Origin: Ruania zhangjianzhongii
Lineage (GTDB): Bacteria; Actinomycetota; Actinomycetes; Actinomycetales; Beutenbergiaceae
Length of the DNA stretch: 64,000 bases
Assembly: GCF_008000995.1 (NCBI RefSeq)
Contig: NZ_CP042828.1
Coordinates: forward strand, 1 to 64,000
Reading direction: 5' to 3'
The notes under the pieces: model-generated
Database searches by the model: none
What the model was told of the DNA's origin: nothing
The model's input: the letters and a program-made list of their open reading frames with translations, nothing else
In this document: positions 20,603 through 30,084 of the stretch, piece after piece
Position numbering within the stretch: the first letter of the stretch is position 1
Layout: the number at the start of each line of letters is the position of its first letter
Position numbers and translations under genes: made by a program

Positions 20603-21811
20603 ATGACTGGGAAGATCATCGTCATCGGTGGAGGTATCGGTGGGCTGTGCGCAGCGATAGCACTGCGACGGGCCGGGATACAGGTCGTCGTGTACGAGCA
20701 GGCGGAGCAGTTCAGCGAGATCGGGGCGGGGATTCAGGTCTGGGTGAAGGGGATGCAGGCGCTACGCCTGTTGGGCGTGGCTGATGCGGTGCGAGCAGCC
20801 GGGGCGGAGGTGCACCAGCACCAGTTCTTCAACGCTGACGGCGTGCCGCTCTACTCCGCCGACCTGGCCGCCTTGGCCCGTGACACCGGTGCTCCGGCCC
20901 CGGTGATGATCGCCCGCAGTGCGCTCATCGACGCACTCGCCACCGGAATCGATGCCGACGAGTCGGTGCGGTTCGGACACCGGGTGAGTGCCGTGCAGCA
21001 GAGCGACGACAAGGTGCGGGTGGAGTTCGCCGGTGGCGGCAGTGACGAGGCCGATCTGGTGGTCGCGGCGGACGGCATCAACTCGACGGTGCGCCGTCTA
21101 CTGTTCCCCGCGGCACGCATCCGCACCGCCTCCTACCGGTATGTCCGGTCGTTGGTGGAGCATCCGGCACCGTTCGGAAACAAGGTGTTCGCGATGTTCT
21201 TCGGACGGGGAAACCGGATCGCCGTCGGCGATTGTGGGGACGGCGCGCTGTACTGGCTCGTCGGGCTGAAGAGGCCTACCGTCGACTTGGGCGGTGCCCC
21301 GGAGGTGCTCAAAGCCGACCTCTTGCGGCGGTTCGAGACCTTCCCGGAGGGGATCGGATCGGTGATCGAGGCGACACCGGCGGACTCCCTCATCCACCAC
21401 ACGGTCCGAGATCTGCAGCCGATCGAGACGTGGGGACGGGGCCGGGTCTTCCTGCTCGGCGATGCCGCCCATGCGACGACCCCGAACCTGGGCCGCGGGT
21501 CCGGAGTGGCGATGGCCGACGCCGTCGTCCTGGCCGACCTCCTGGGTGCCACCGATCTCACCGACGCCGGCCAGCTCGCCACCGTGCTGGAGGCCTACAG
21601 CCGGTCCCGCACACCGGAAGCGCATGCCCTGCAGAGGACCTCCTGGCGGATCGGCAACATCACCTCCTGGGACAACGCGGTGATGACCCACGCGCGCGAC
21701 CTGATGATGCGCACCGTGGTCGGGCGGCGCCAGGTCGCCGAGATCGGCGAGCAGTTCGTCCAGGCCGCGGCGTTGCAGCCCCCGGGTCAGCGCTGGGGCA
21801 ACGTAGCGTGA
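20603..21811 (+). CDS. FAD-dependent monooxygenase (aromatic hydroxylase type)
   Basis: The 402-residue product is a class A flavoprotein hydroxylase. It shows the FAD-binding IVIGGGIGGLCAAIALRRAG at residues 6-25, the DG motif region VVAADGINSTVRR and the second FAD motif GDAAHATTPNLGRGSG. Closest families by eye are 3-hydroxybenzoate 6-hydroxylase and salicylate hydroxylase; no ring-cleavage gene is adjacent, so the substrate is open. GGAAGGGCGG precedes the ATG. Regulated by the divergent TetR. Confidence 0.88.
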   Translation: MTGKIIVIGGGIGGLCAAIALRRAGIQVVVYEQAEQFSEIGAGIQVWVKGMQALRLLGVADAVRAAGAEVHQHQFFNADGVPLYSADLAALARDTGAPAPVMIARSALIDALATGIDADESVRFGHRVSAVQQSDDKVRVEFAGGGSDEADLVVAADGINSTVRRLLFPAARIRTASYRYVRSLVEHPAPFGNKVFAMFFGRGNRIAVGDCGDGALYWLVGLKRPTVDLGGAPEVLKADLLRRFETFPEGIGSVIEATPADSLIHHTVRDLQPIETWGRGRVFLLGDAAHATTPNLGRGSGVAMADAVVLADLLGATDLTDAGQLATVLEAYSRSRTPEAHALQRTSWRIGNITSWDNAVMTHARDLMMRTVVGRRQVAEIGEQFVQAAALQPPGQRWGNVA

Positions 21812-21832
21812 GTGGCTATCAGCGCGCGATGG

Positions 21833-22000
21833 TCACGGGGCGCCGCCATTGACGAACTGAGTCTCCCCGTCGACCCAGCGGCCCGTCCGGCGAGGAATGC
21901 GACCATCTCGGCTACGTTCTCTGGGTCGCCCAGGCGATCGAATGGGTTGTTGCTCCCAATTTGGTCGATCAACTCCTGCTTCTTGTCTACTCGCATTGTC
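21833..22000 (-). pseudogene. Remnant of an SDR oxidoreductase (C-terminal end)
   Basis: The segment encodes about 55 residues typical of an SDR C-terminus: NPFDRLGDPENVAEMVAFLAG, then, after a one-base frame change near 21880, WVDGETQFVNGGAP and a stop at 21833-21835. The catalytic and nucleotide-binding parts are missing; upstream sequence runs into the 3' flank of the helicase gene. It looks like the stump left when this locus was rearranged. Confidence 0.65.
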
Positions 22001-22173
22001 GGCGCTGCCGCTCTTGGACGCACCGCTACCCCAAGTGCTCCATACGAACTCCCGACCCGCGCGCTCCCGGTCTGTGAGATGGGTTTCGGTCTGGTGAACG
22101 CGAAGGATGGCTGCGGTCTGTGCCGCCGGGACCGTCGCGAAGCATTCTGCGGGTTGTTTGGCGAGCGAGCTCG
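22001..22173. other. Gap between SDR remnant and helicase gene
   Basis: No credible gene or RNA was seen here. A short palindrome, AGCGAGCTCGCT, lies at 22163-22174 at the helicase stop. This is the likely junction of the lower-GC unit. Confidence 0.4.
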
Positions 22174-25122
22174 CTACCCAGGCGCCGGTGTGGCAGTGAA
22201 CGTCGGGTGGAAATAGTCGTACAAGCCGGGCTCGATCCGTTGGGCGAAGCGAAGTCGCATCCGCACCACGTCGAGATCGCCCATCTTGGTTTGTTCGGCC
22301 TCGTGCGACGTTGCTTGCCCGAGGTAGTAGAAGTCCGTTCCCTCCGCGTCATCTTTCTTGACGAAGACATGCAGATCGACGTCGTTGGACACGATCGTAC
22401 GGACCTCCGCGCTCTGCATGGTGCGACGGCTGCGCGTGTACCAGAGCATGGTCGTTTCGTCGAGAAGAGCATCCGCATAGGCCGTGCTGACGGACACGTC
22501 GTGGGCCTTATGTAATGTCACGAAGATCGGGCATGTTCGGGTCTCCCGATCAACCTTGTATCCATACAAAGTCGACGCCCATTTTCGCGGAAGGCCGAGG
22601 TTGCGCAATACTTCCTTGCGAGAGTACTGACGACCAGCCGTAAATTTTTGCCGCGAATCATAGTTCTTGGCGATGAGAGCTAGGCCTGTCTCGACAAGGT
22701 CGTCGACTTCCTCGCGGAAGCGCGGATTGGCTCGGTAGGCCGTTGCGACCTCGGGATGCAGCGAGACGGATCCGTCAGCATCACACTCAGCGACTCCACC
22801 TCGGTACCGAATCAGATCAACCTCAGCGTACCCTTCCAAGGTAAAACTTGAAACCGCGCTGTCGACGTGTAGCCCGGTAGCGGGCAAGCCAGCGGACTCG
22901 AAGGCGTCGACGATACGGCTTGCAGGTACACGTGTATCGGCGAGGAGTTCCTTGAGCAACGTGAGTTCGTGTGCACGTTTCGCCGGGAAGACCTCAGCAG
23001 AGAGTAGCTGCAAAGCCCTGCTCTCAGAGTGCGAGAGTTCGGTGTCCTCCTTGAGTGCGCGCTCGATGAGGGCGGGATAGTGCTCCCGTTTAGTCGCCAA
23101 CAGCACTGGGTCTACTGACTCGAAACGAAAGAAGTCCCACAGGCGGGGGACTGTTCCGACCCGGTTCCGCATTGCCACGATGGCAGCCTTCAGACGCGAC
23201 ATGTCATCGAGCCGGGTCGCTGTGATCGACCGTAGGATTCTCTCCTGGGCGATTTTGTCGAAATGCACGCTCGAGAGGCCGGATATGGCTCCCGACTCCT
23301 CCGCCGCGATCAAGTTTTGGCGTAGTGACTCCTTGTTGAGCGAGTCGTCGCCGAAGAGCGCGATCGGAATCAAGTAGTTGTTTGTGTAATTCCCAATGAA
23401 GTCGATGACGACGAGGTACTCCTTGCCGACGGACTTGCGTAGGCCACGACCGAGCTGCTGAACGAAGACGATCGACGACTCTGTCTGGCGCAGCATGACG
23501 ACCTGGTTCACGGACGGAATGTCCACGCCCTCATTGAAGACGTCGACCGTCAAGATATAGTCGAGTTCGCCACCCTCGAGCCGCTTGACCGCCCCTTCTC
23601 GTTGTTCGACGGAGTCATCTCCGGTGAGGGCCGTCGTCCGCAGTGGCCGGCCTCTCAGTGATGATTGATCCAGGGCTTCTGATAGCGCGCGTGCTTCGTC
23701 CTTGCGGCTGCAGAAGATCAGTCCCTTTGGGGCGACGCCGGCCTGGCCGTAAGTCTCAAGCGCCCAGATCAGGTGATCTACACGATCCGGCGAGATGAGT
23801 TTGGGCAGGTTGCTTGTGGCTTCGACCGTAGTGCTGTCGGTGAAGGTGGCATCGGCGATGCCGTAGTAGTGGAACGGCGCGAGCATGCCTTCTTCGAGCG
23901 CATGGTTGAGGCGGATCTCATACGGAACGTTGTAGTCGAAGAGCTTGAAAACGTTGAAGCCGTCGGTGCGCTCGGGTGTCGCGGTCATGCCTAGCAGGAA
24001 GACGGGCTCGAAGTGGCCCAGAACGCGACGGTGTGACGACGCTCCCGCACGGTGTGCCTCGTCGATAATCACATAATCGAAGAGGTCCGCGGGGAGCTGG
24101 CTGAGGAAATGAGGCTGTGACAGAGTCTGGATCGTGGCAAAGAGATACCTAGCAGTGAGGTCCTTCGCCGATCCTGAGAGCTTTCCGTAGCTCTCATCGG
24201 AGCCTCCGAGAACGTATCGATACTCCTGGATGCTTCGGTCGAGAACCTGCTCACGATGCACGACGAAAAGTAGCCGTCGCGGATTGACGGCACGCACGTC
24301 TAATGCTGAGAGAATTGTCTTTCCGGTACCAGTGGCGGAGATGATAACCGCGCGTGTCTCACCGCTAGCTCGCACCCTTGAGAGGGCGTCGAGGGCGTCG
24401 CGTTGCATCTGGTTCGGCTGAATCGCGGTCGGCGGGAACGGGGGTGTTCTGTCGCCGGCCGGTTCCCCGCCTGACACGGGGTCCAATGCCGAGACGTCGG
24501 TGGGTATTCGGGGTAGCCGCCGTGGGGGTGCGGTGTATGTCTGCGCGTATGCGGCGATCCACTCCTCCGACAGGGACACCGAATCTATCAGCTGACCTTC
24601 GACGAGGCGGGCGAGCTGTGCCCCTAGGTCGCTGCCTACCGCGGCAGTGACCTTCAGGTTCCACTCGTGGTTGCGGAGCAAGGCGCTCGGCGTCAGATTG
24701 GAGCTGCCCATCATCGCAGTCACGCTGTTGGCGTGCTGGAAGATGTAGCCCTTGGGATGGAAGCCAGCCGCGCGATGGAGCCGGACATCAACGCCAAGGT
24801 TCGTTAGCGCATGCAGCTCCTCGAACGCCTCGGGCGTATTGAAGCCAAGGTAGTCAGAGGTGATGATCCGACCGCGACCTCGAAAGTCCAGGAGATCTTG
24901 CTTCAGGAGGGCAATGGCTGCGGACGAGACGAAAGCGACGGAGAAGGTGAACGATTGGCAGTGAGCGAGTTCGTCGCGAAGTGTGCGCAGGACGGTAGTG
25001 CCGTCCTCGTTGAGGACGATCAGTGGATTGTGCTTCCGGGGAGGATTCGGTGTGTCGTGACTGACGTAGCCGAAGTCGACGTCGAGCTCGAACTGCCTAG
25101 CCCACGAGAAGTCTGCGCCCAT
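22174..25122 (-). CDS. PLD-type phosphodiesterase - SF2 helicase - DUF3427 protein
   Basis: The 982-residue product joins three parts. Residues about 30-180 form a phospholipase-D-like domain with a single HKD-type motif (HPKGYIF, H122 and K124, and GSSN at 139-142), which could act as a nuclease when dimeric. Residues about 235-600 are a superfamily 2 helicase with Walker A ATGTGKT at 263-269, DEAH at 354-357, TATPERTDG near 380, and a motif VI QQLGRGLRK. The remainder matches the DUF3427 type, with FTAGRQYSRKEVLRNL and HKAHDVS. The gene is visibly lower in GC than its neighbours. It starts 7 bp after the NUDIX gene. A role in DNA restriction or repair is inferred from domain make-up; no target is known. 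Confidence 0.88.
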   Translation of the reverse strand: MGADFSWARQFELDVDFGYVSHDTPNPPRKHNPLIVLNEDGTTVLRTLRDELAHCQSFTFSVAFVSSAAIALLKQDLLDFRGRGRIITSDYLGFNTPEAFEELHALTNLGVDVRLHRAAGFHPKGYIFQHANSVTAMMGSSNLTPSALLRNHEWNLKVTAAVGSDLGAQLARLVEGQLIDSVSLSEEWIAAYAQTYTAPPRRLPRIPTDVSALDPVSGGEPAGDRTPPFPPTAIQPNQMQRDALDALSRVRASGETRAVIISATGTGKTILSALDVRAVNPRRLLFVVHREQVLDRSIQEYRYVLGGSDESYGKLSGSAKDLTARYLFATIQTLSQPHFLSQLPADLFDYVIIDEAHRAGASSHRRVLGHFEPVFLLGMTATPERTDGFNVFKLFDYNVPYEIRLNHALEEGMLAPFHYYGIADATFTDSTTVEATSNLPKLISPDRVDHLIWALETYGQAGVAPKGLIFCSRKDEARALSEALDQSSLRGRPLRTTALTGDDSVEQREGAVKRLEGGELDYILTVDVFNEGVDIPSVNQVVMLRQTESSIVFVQQLGRGLRKSVGKEYLVVIDFIGNYTNNYLIPIALFGDDSLNKESLRQNLIAAEESGAISGLSSVHFDKIAQERILRSITATRLDDMSRLKAAIVAMRNRVGTVPRLWDFFRFESVDPVLLATKREHYPALIERALKEDTELSHSESRALQLLSAEVFPAKRAHELTLLKELLADTRVPASRIVDAFESAGLPATGLHVDSAVSSFTLEGYAEVDLIRYRGGVAECDADGSVSLHPEVATAYRANPRFREEVDDLVETGLALIAKNYDSRQKFTAGRQYSRKEVLRNLGLPRKWASTLYGYKVDRETRTCPIFVTLHKAHDVSVSTAYADALLDETTMLWYTRSRRTMQSAEVRTIVSNDVDLHVFVKKDDAEGTDFYYLGQATSHEAEQTKMGDLDVVRMRLRFAQRIEPGLYDYFHPTFTATPAPG

Positions 25123-25129
25123 ACGGCAC

Positions 25130-25525
25130 TCAGGCCGCCAGGTCCGTCTGGATCTGCTCCACGGCCGGCACGTCCGCGGGTGCCCAGGACACTGAACGTA
25201 GGTCCTCCGCGGCGAGCCAGGCGACGTTCGTGTGTTCGGTGAGTGTCGGTGTCCCGGCGATGAGGTCGCAGTAGAAGGTCGTCAGGGTCACAATACCGAA
25301 GTCGTACTCATGGCTGGTCGTCGTGACCTCGCCGCCCACGTGGACGCTGCACCGGAGCTCCTCCTCGATCTCCCGCTTGAGGGCCTCACGGGCTGTTTCA
25401 CCGGGTTCAATCTTTCCCCCAGGGAACTCCCACATCCCGGAAAGGCTGCCTGGGCCCCGCTGCGCACACAGGACCGTGCCGTCCTTGACGATCACGGCAC
25501 CGACGACCTCAATTTGCTTCTTCAC
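25130..25525 (-). CDS. MutT-like NUDIX (deoxy)nucleoside triphosphate pyrophosphohydrolase
   Basis: The 131-residue product is the size of MutT and has the NUDIX box GGKIEPGETAREALKREIEEEL at residues about 36-57, plus CAQRGPGSLSGMWEFPGG. MutT-type enzymes remove oxidised nucleotides such as 8-oxo-dGTP, although other NTPs are possible. Start is GTG 25525 with GGAGG upstream at SD distance. It is directly followed by the PLD-helicase gene, which suggests joint function. Confidence 0.88.
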   Translation of the reverse strand: MKKQIEVVGAVIVKDGTVLCAQRGPGSLSGMWEFPGGKIEPGETAREALKREIEEELRCSVHVGGEVTTTSHEYDFGIVTLTTFYCDLIAGTPTLTEHTNVAWLAAEDLRSVSWAPADVPAVEQIQTDLAA

Positions 25526-25684
25526 GCATGCCTCCTGCCCTCGGGCACAGCTTAGCCTCGCGGTCGCAAGCGAGTGAGCCCAAGACGGCCCAAGGTCTCC
25601 CCGTCCTGGCGGGTCGTGCCGCGGAGATGCTGTCGAACGCAGTGAATCGGCGCGTGTAAGGCCCGGCCAGCATCACCGAGAGCG

Positions 25685-26845
25685 TCAGCCGCCGTCGGTC
25701 CGCTCGTAGTGCCGGGCCCGGCCGCGGATTCCGGCGAACCGGAACGGTGCCTTGGTCACCCGCGGGGTAGCCACATCCACTCCGCTCGGCAGCTCGGTGG
25801 CATGCAGCTGCCGATACTCGGCGACGTCCAGCGGCACCCGGGCATCGAGTGCCTCCCGCACGCGGCGGGCCCGATCGGCGCTCGCGTAGCCCGGCTGGAC
25901 GATCCCGGTGAGGAGCTCGCTCACCGAGCCGGACCCGTAGCTGAAAAGGCCGACTCGCTGACCGGCCAGATCGTCCTCGTGGTCCAGCAGCGCGGCCAGG
26001 GAGGCATACAGCGAGGCGGTGTAGGTGTTGCCGAGGCGGCGGTTGTACACCGACCCGGTCTGCAGGCCGACCTCGCCCAGGTCGCTGCCGGCGTGCTGGG
26101 ACAGCCGCTGCTGTGCCTTCTTCGCCATCTTCGTGAACGGCTGGTGGTAGACGACGCGGTCGATCGCGGCCAGCTCGGGCCCGCCGCGGGCGGCCAGATC
26201 GTCCCAGGCGCCGGTGAGTGCATCCAGGTAGGCGCGCACGGACAGCGCCCCGTCCACCACGGCCGTGCTGGAGTCGTTCGGACGCCAGAAGTCGTCCACA
26301 TCGGCGGTGTGCACCCCGGAGATCGGCTCGATCTCCACCAGCGCCGGGTTCGCTGACACCAGCATCGCCACAGCACCCGCCCCCTGGGTGGGCTCCCCGC
26401 CACTGTCCAGCTCGTACCGGGCGACATCACTGGCGATCACCAGCACCTTCTCCTCCGGGGAGCGGGCGATGATGCCGATCGCGGCCTGGAGCGCAGCGGT
26501 CGCGGAGTAGCAGGCTTGCTTCAGCTCTACGGTCCGCACGTGTGCCGGCAGCCCGAGCAGCTGGTGCACCCACACCCCGGCCGCCTTCGACTGGTCCAGA
26601 CCGGTCTCGGTAGCGAACAGCAACGTACGGATCCCATCGGCCCCGTGCCGTTGCAGCAGCGGCAGCGCCGCCGAGGCGCCCATCGTCACCACGTCCTCGT
26701 CCGGCGCCGGCATGCTCATCTCGTCCTGCCCGATCCCGATCCGGTACTTGTTCGGGTCGGTGCCGTTCGAGGTGGCGAGCAGGCCGAGGTCGAGCACGTG
26801 GTGGGCCGTGGCCAGCTCGAGGTCGTGGATACCGATCGGTGTCAT
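25685..26845 (-). CDS. mvaS: Hydroxymethylglutaryl-CoA synthase
   Basis: Condenses acetyl-CoA and acetoacetyl-CoA to HMG-CoA. The 386-residue product has the catalytic triad Glu80 (TETGLDQ), Cys112 (KQACYSAT) and His234 (VYHQPF), each one residue later than in the Enterococcus enzyme. It ends the six-gene mevalonate operon, and its ATG overlaps the mvaA stop as TGATG. Confidence 0.95.
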   Translation of the reverse strand: MTPIGIHDLELATAHHVLDLGLLATSNGTDPNKYRIGIGQDEMSMPAPDEDVVTMGASAALPLLQRHGADGIRTLLFATETGLDQSKAAGVWVHQLLGLPAHVRTVELKQACYSATAALQAAIGIIARSPEEKVLVIASDVARYELDSGGEPTQGAGAVAMLVSANPALVEIEPISGVHTADVDDFWRPNDSSTAVVDGALSVRAYLDALTGAWDDLAARGGPELAAIDRVVYHQPFTKMAKKAQQRLSQHAGSDLGEVGLQTGSVYNRRLGNTYTASLYASLAALLDHEDDLAGQRVGLFSYGSGSVSELLTGIVQPGYASADRARRVREALDARVPLDVAEYRQLHATELPSGVDVATPRVTKAPFRFAGIRGRARHYERTDGG

Positions 26846-27897
26846 CAGCGCGCTACTTCATTCCGCTCGAGGCGCCGGTGCGCCGTCATGAGCTCTCCGG
26901 GATTGGTCTGGGCGGCGAGCAGCGACAGCTCCCCGCACAGGACGGTGGCCGCCATCAGTGCCGCGAGTCGACGCGCATTCTCACCTGGCTCCCGCCCCTG
27001 TCTGCAACCGAGCCGCTCCAGAGCATATTCCACATGGGGCAGGTGCTTGCCGTTGCCCACCGTCCCGACGATCAGGTGCGGCACAGTGCAGGAGAAGTAC
27101 AGGCCCTCCTCGCGAACCTCCGCATAGGTGATCCCCTGCGACCCCTCCACGATGTTCGCGGCGTCCTGGCCGGTGGCCAGGTAGAACGCCAGCAGCATGT
27201 TCGCGTAGTGCGCGTTCGCCGAACGCAGCGCCCCGGCGATCGTGGACCCGACCAGGTTCTTGCGCACCACCAGGTCGGTGATCCGCTGCGCGTCCGAGCG
27301 CAGCGTGGTGCGCACCACATCATGTGGGATGAGGATCTCCGCGACCACGTTGCGACCCCGGCCGAGCACCCCGTTGACCGCCGTCGCCTTCTTGTCCGAG
27401 CAGTAGTTCCCGGAGATCGACCCGTACTCCAGGTCGAGGTTCCAGGACAGGATCCGTTCCATCAGGGACTCTGCTGCGGCTGTGGCCATATTGTGCCCGG
27501 AGGCGTCCCCGGTGGAGAAGGCGAACCGCACGAACAGCAGGTTCCCGACGATCTCCGGATGGGCTTCCAGCAGCCGCGCGAATCGGCTGCTGCCGGTGAC
27601 CACCTCGGCCAGCTCGGCGAACCGGGCCCGGATCTCGGTGGCGGCCCGGTGCGCGCTGGCGGCGCCGTCCGTGGTGAACAGCACCGACCGGGTCATCCGT
27701 TCGTCGACCAGCACGGCACGGATGCCGCCGTCGACCTTCTGCGAGACCCGGGCGCCGCGACCGACCGAGGGCCACAGCGGGGTCTCGTAGGTGGCGAGCG
27801 GTACGGACACGTCCCCCTCGACGGCGTTCCCGCTCACCCGCAGCGGTCCGACCCACCGGGTCGGGATCTCGGTGGCGGGAGTCTCGGACTGGTTCAC
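26845..27897 (-). CDS. mvaA: Hydroxymethylglutaryl-CoA reductase, class I-like
   Basis: Reduces HMG-CoA to mevalonate. The 350-residue product covers only the catalytic part, with no membrane anchor. Key residues are Glu38 in ATYETPLW, the DKK lysine at 168-170 in GNYCSDKKATAVN, an Asp in ATGQDAANIVEGS and the C-terminal histidine in MTAHRRLER. The motif style is that of class I (NADPH-using) enzymes, as in Streptomyces. It starts 8 bp after fni. Confidence 0.94.
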   Translation of the reverse strand: MNQSETPATEIPTRWVGPLRVSGNAVEGDVSVPLATYETPLWPSVGRGARVSQKVDGGIRAVLVDERMTRSVLFTTDGAASAHRAATEIRARFAELAEVVTGSSRFARLLEAHPEIVGNLLFVRFAFSTGDASGHNMATAAAESLMERILSWNLDLEYGSISGNYCSDKKATAVNGVLGRGRNVVAEILIPHDVVRTTLRSDAQRITDLVVRKNLVGSTIAGALRSANAHYANMLLAFYLATGQDAANIVEGSQGITYAEVREEGLYFSCTVPHLIVGTVGNGKHLPHVEYALERLGCRQGREPGENARRLAALMAATVLCGELSLLAAQTNPGELMTAHRRLERNEVAR

Positions 27898-27905
27898 TGC
27901 GTCCT

Positions 27906-29009
27906 CTACCTGTCGTTGCTGAGTCGCTGGTGGATCTCGGAGCGGTGGCTGAGCCGGATCAGGTCGATCCCGCGAAGCCGGCAGAACTCACCCAGGGTGC
28001 CGCGCACCAGCAGGTCTGTTCGGATGAGCTCTGCGGGACTGGCCGCACCGAGCAGGGCGAGCAGCGCCGTCGTCTGCTCGAGCCAACCGCGCACGAGCGG
28101 GACGAGCGTGTCCGCTCCCCCGGTGAGTACGGCCTTCAGGAACACCCCCGCCACGCCGACGGCGTGTGCCCCAGCGGCGAGGGCCTTGACCACGTCGTAG
28201 GGGTTGCGCACCCCGCCGGAGGCGAGCAGCACGGGGCCGCCGGATGGCGCGTCCAGCAGGCACGCGAGGGCAGACTGGCCGAATCCGGTGAGGACGGAGT
28301 AGTCCACCACGGCCTCGCCGCTGCTGCGGGCGTTCTCGATCCGGAGGAAGTCGGTGCCACCCTTGCCGCTCACGTCCGCGATGGTGACGCCAAGGTCGCC
28401 CAGCAGGGTGAGGGTGGAGCGGCTCAGCCCGAAGCCGACCTCTTTGGCGATCACCGGCACCGGCGAGGCGGCCACGATCTGCTCCACCGAGCGGGCCCAG
28501 GCCGAGAAGTCCCGGCTGCCCTCCGGCATCGCCGTCTCCTGCACGGCGTTCAGGTGCAGCTGCAGGGCGTCGGCCTGGAGCAGGTCCACGGCCCGGACCG
28601 CATCCTCGGCGCTGCGGCCGGCGCCCAGGTTCGCCATCACGAACCCGTCCGGGTTCTCCTTGCGGATCACCGTGAAGCCGCTGGCTGTGCTTGGCTCGTC
28701 CAGCGCCACCGAGATCGAACCGCAGGCGATCGGGAGCCCGGTCTCCCGGGCCGCGATCGCCAGCTCGGTGTTGATCCGGGCGGTCTTCTCGGTGCCGCCG
28801 GTCATCCCGTTGACATAGAACGGGGTGGGCCAGCGCCACCGATCCACCTGCACGGAGACGTCGACCTGGTCGGCGCTGATGCCCGCCAAGGCGTGGTGCA
28901 CGAACTCGAGATCATCGAAATCGGTGCGGGGTGCGGCCTCGTTCTGCTGCTGCTCGGCCAGGCGGACATGGTCGTCCTTGCGCGCGGCGCGGCGGTCATC
29001 AGCACTCAT
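27906..29009 (-). CDS. fni: Isopentenyl-diphosphate delta-isomerase, type 2 (FMN)
   Basis: Interconverts IPP and DMAPP using reduced FMN. The 367-residue product starts RKDDHVRLAEQQ, with the family's YVNGMTGG, LGAGRSAEDAVRAVDLLQADALQLHLNA..QE (Glu binding metal), VIAKEVGFGLS and the phosphate-binding SGGVRNPYDVVKALAAGA segments. It overlaps the phosphomevalonate kinase gene by 11 bp. Confidence 0.94.
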   Translation of the reverse strand: MSADDRRAARKDDHVRLAEQQQNEAAPRTDFDDLEFVHHALAGISADQVDVSVQVDRWRWPTPFYVNGMTGGTEKTARINTELAIAARETGLPIACGSISVALDEPSTASGFTVIRKENPDGFVMANLGAGRSAEDAVRAVDLLQADALQLHLNAVQETAMPEGSRDFSAWARSVEQIVAASPVPVIAKEVGFGLSRSTLTLLGDLGVTIADVSGKGGTDFLRIENARSSGEAVVDYSVLTGFGQSALACLLDAPSGGPVLLASGGVRNPYDVVKALAAGAHAVGVAGVFLKAVLTGGADTLVPLVRGWLEQTTALLALLGAASPAELIRTDLLVRGTLGEFCRLRGIDLIRLSHRSEIHQRLSNDR

Positions 29010-30084
29010 CGGCGCCTCCTTCCGCTGGATGGACCACGAGTCCCAGATGCCGGATATCGCGGGCCTCCCACTCGGCGAGGATACCGGTCACGGAGGCAGA
29101 CGCCCGGGCGAGCACGATGCCGCAGTCGCCGCCACCGGCGCCGGAGGGCTTACCAGCGGCGCCGTGCCGTTCGGCGATCTCGCACAGGTCGCGCAGCATC
29201 TCGGTCTCGATCAAGATTCCGGAGTGCCGCTCCAGCTGGTGCAGCAGGCGCCGCGCCCGGCGCAGGACATCGACGGCGGAACTCGGGTCGGTCTCCAGGG
29301 CAGTCACCAGATCCTGCACGCAGGCACGGCTGCTGGTGAGGAAGTCGGCGTACGGCTCGCCGGTGTGCTGCACCCCGGCCACCAAGATCTCGGTGGCGGC
29401 AGGTGTGCCGGTCCAGCCGACCAGCAGCTGCAGATCACCGGGTGCGGGCAGCCGGCGGACGCGCAGCAGCTGCCAGCCCGGTGCGGTCAAGGTGGCGGTC
29501 ACGCCGTGGGCGTCCAGGTGCGCCAGCAGCTCGGCCCGATCCGGTGAGGTGTAGGAGATCCAGCCGCCGAAGGTGATCGCGGCCAGATCACCGCCGGAGG
29601 CCTTCGGCGAGACGGCAATCGTCGCCAGCAGGGCGAGCTGGAACCGTTCGAGGCGGGTCAGGCCCAACCGGTAGAACTCGTCCAGGGCGGTGATCAGCGC
29701 CACGGTGACCGCGGCCGAGGAGCCGAGACCGAACTTACGTCCAGCCTGGTCCTCCAGCTCGGAGACGATCCGGACGTCGAAGTACTCCGGTGCCAGGCCG
29801 CGCTCGGCGCGGAGCCGGTCCACCGTGCGCAGCGCCGAGATCACGTAGTCCCGCGGGTCATGCTCGACGACGATCCGCCCGGTGCCCTGTTCTCTCGCCC
29901 AGACCAGCGGTCCTCGTTCGTACGCACTGGAGTGCACCCGGCCCACGTCGGCGGCGTGCTCGCCGACGTCCAGGTGCACGGTGAGGTACCGGTCGACCGC
30001 GACCAGCACGGCGGGCTGGCCGGGCTCGACCACGGCGTACTCCCCGGCGATGAACAGCTTGCCGGGTGCCTGGGCGGAGATCAC
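28999..30084 (-). CDS. mvaK2: Phosphomevalonate kinase
   Basis: GHMP kinase that makes diphosphomevalonate. The 361-residue product has the N-terminal APGKLFIAGEYAVVEPG, the phosphate loop GLGSSAAVTVALI near 113 and the C-terminal GAGGGDCGIVL. The SPKASGGDLAA segment is typical of bacterial phosphomevalonate kinases. The gene overlaps mvaD by 4 bp and fni by 11 bp. Confidence 0.92.
   Translation of the reverse strand: MISAQAPGKLFIAGEYAVVEPGQPAVLVAVDRYLTVHLDVGEHAADVGRVHSSAYERGPLVWAREQGTGRIVVEHDPRDYVISALRTVDRLRAERGLAPEYFDVRIVSELEDQAGRKFGLGSSAAVTVALITALDEFYRLGLTRLERFQLALLATIAVSPKASGGDLAAITFGGWISYTSPDRAELLAHLDAHGVTATLTAPGWQLLRVRRLPAPGDLQLLVGWTGTPAATEILVAGVQHTGEPYADFLTSSRACVQDLVTALETDPSSAVDVLRRARRLLHQLERHSGILIETEMLRDLCEIAERHGAAGKPSGAGGGDCGIVLARASASVTGILAEWEARDIRHLGLVVHPAEGGADEC

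Noticed and set aside
22026-22478. 150-codon minus-strand frame at the 3' end of the helicase gene
   Set aside because: Mostly overlaps the helicase in another frame; Arg/Ser-rich and not protein-like.
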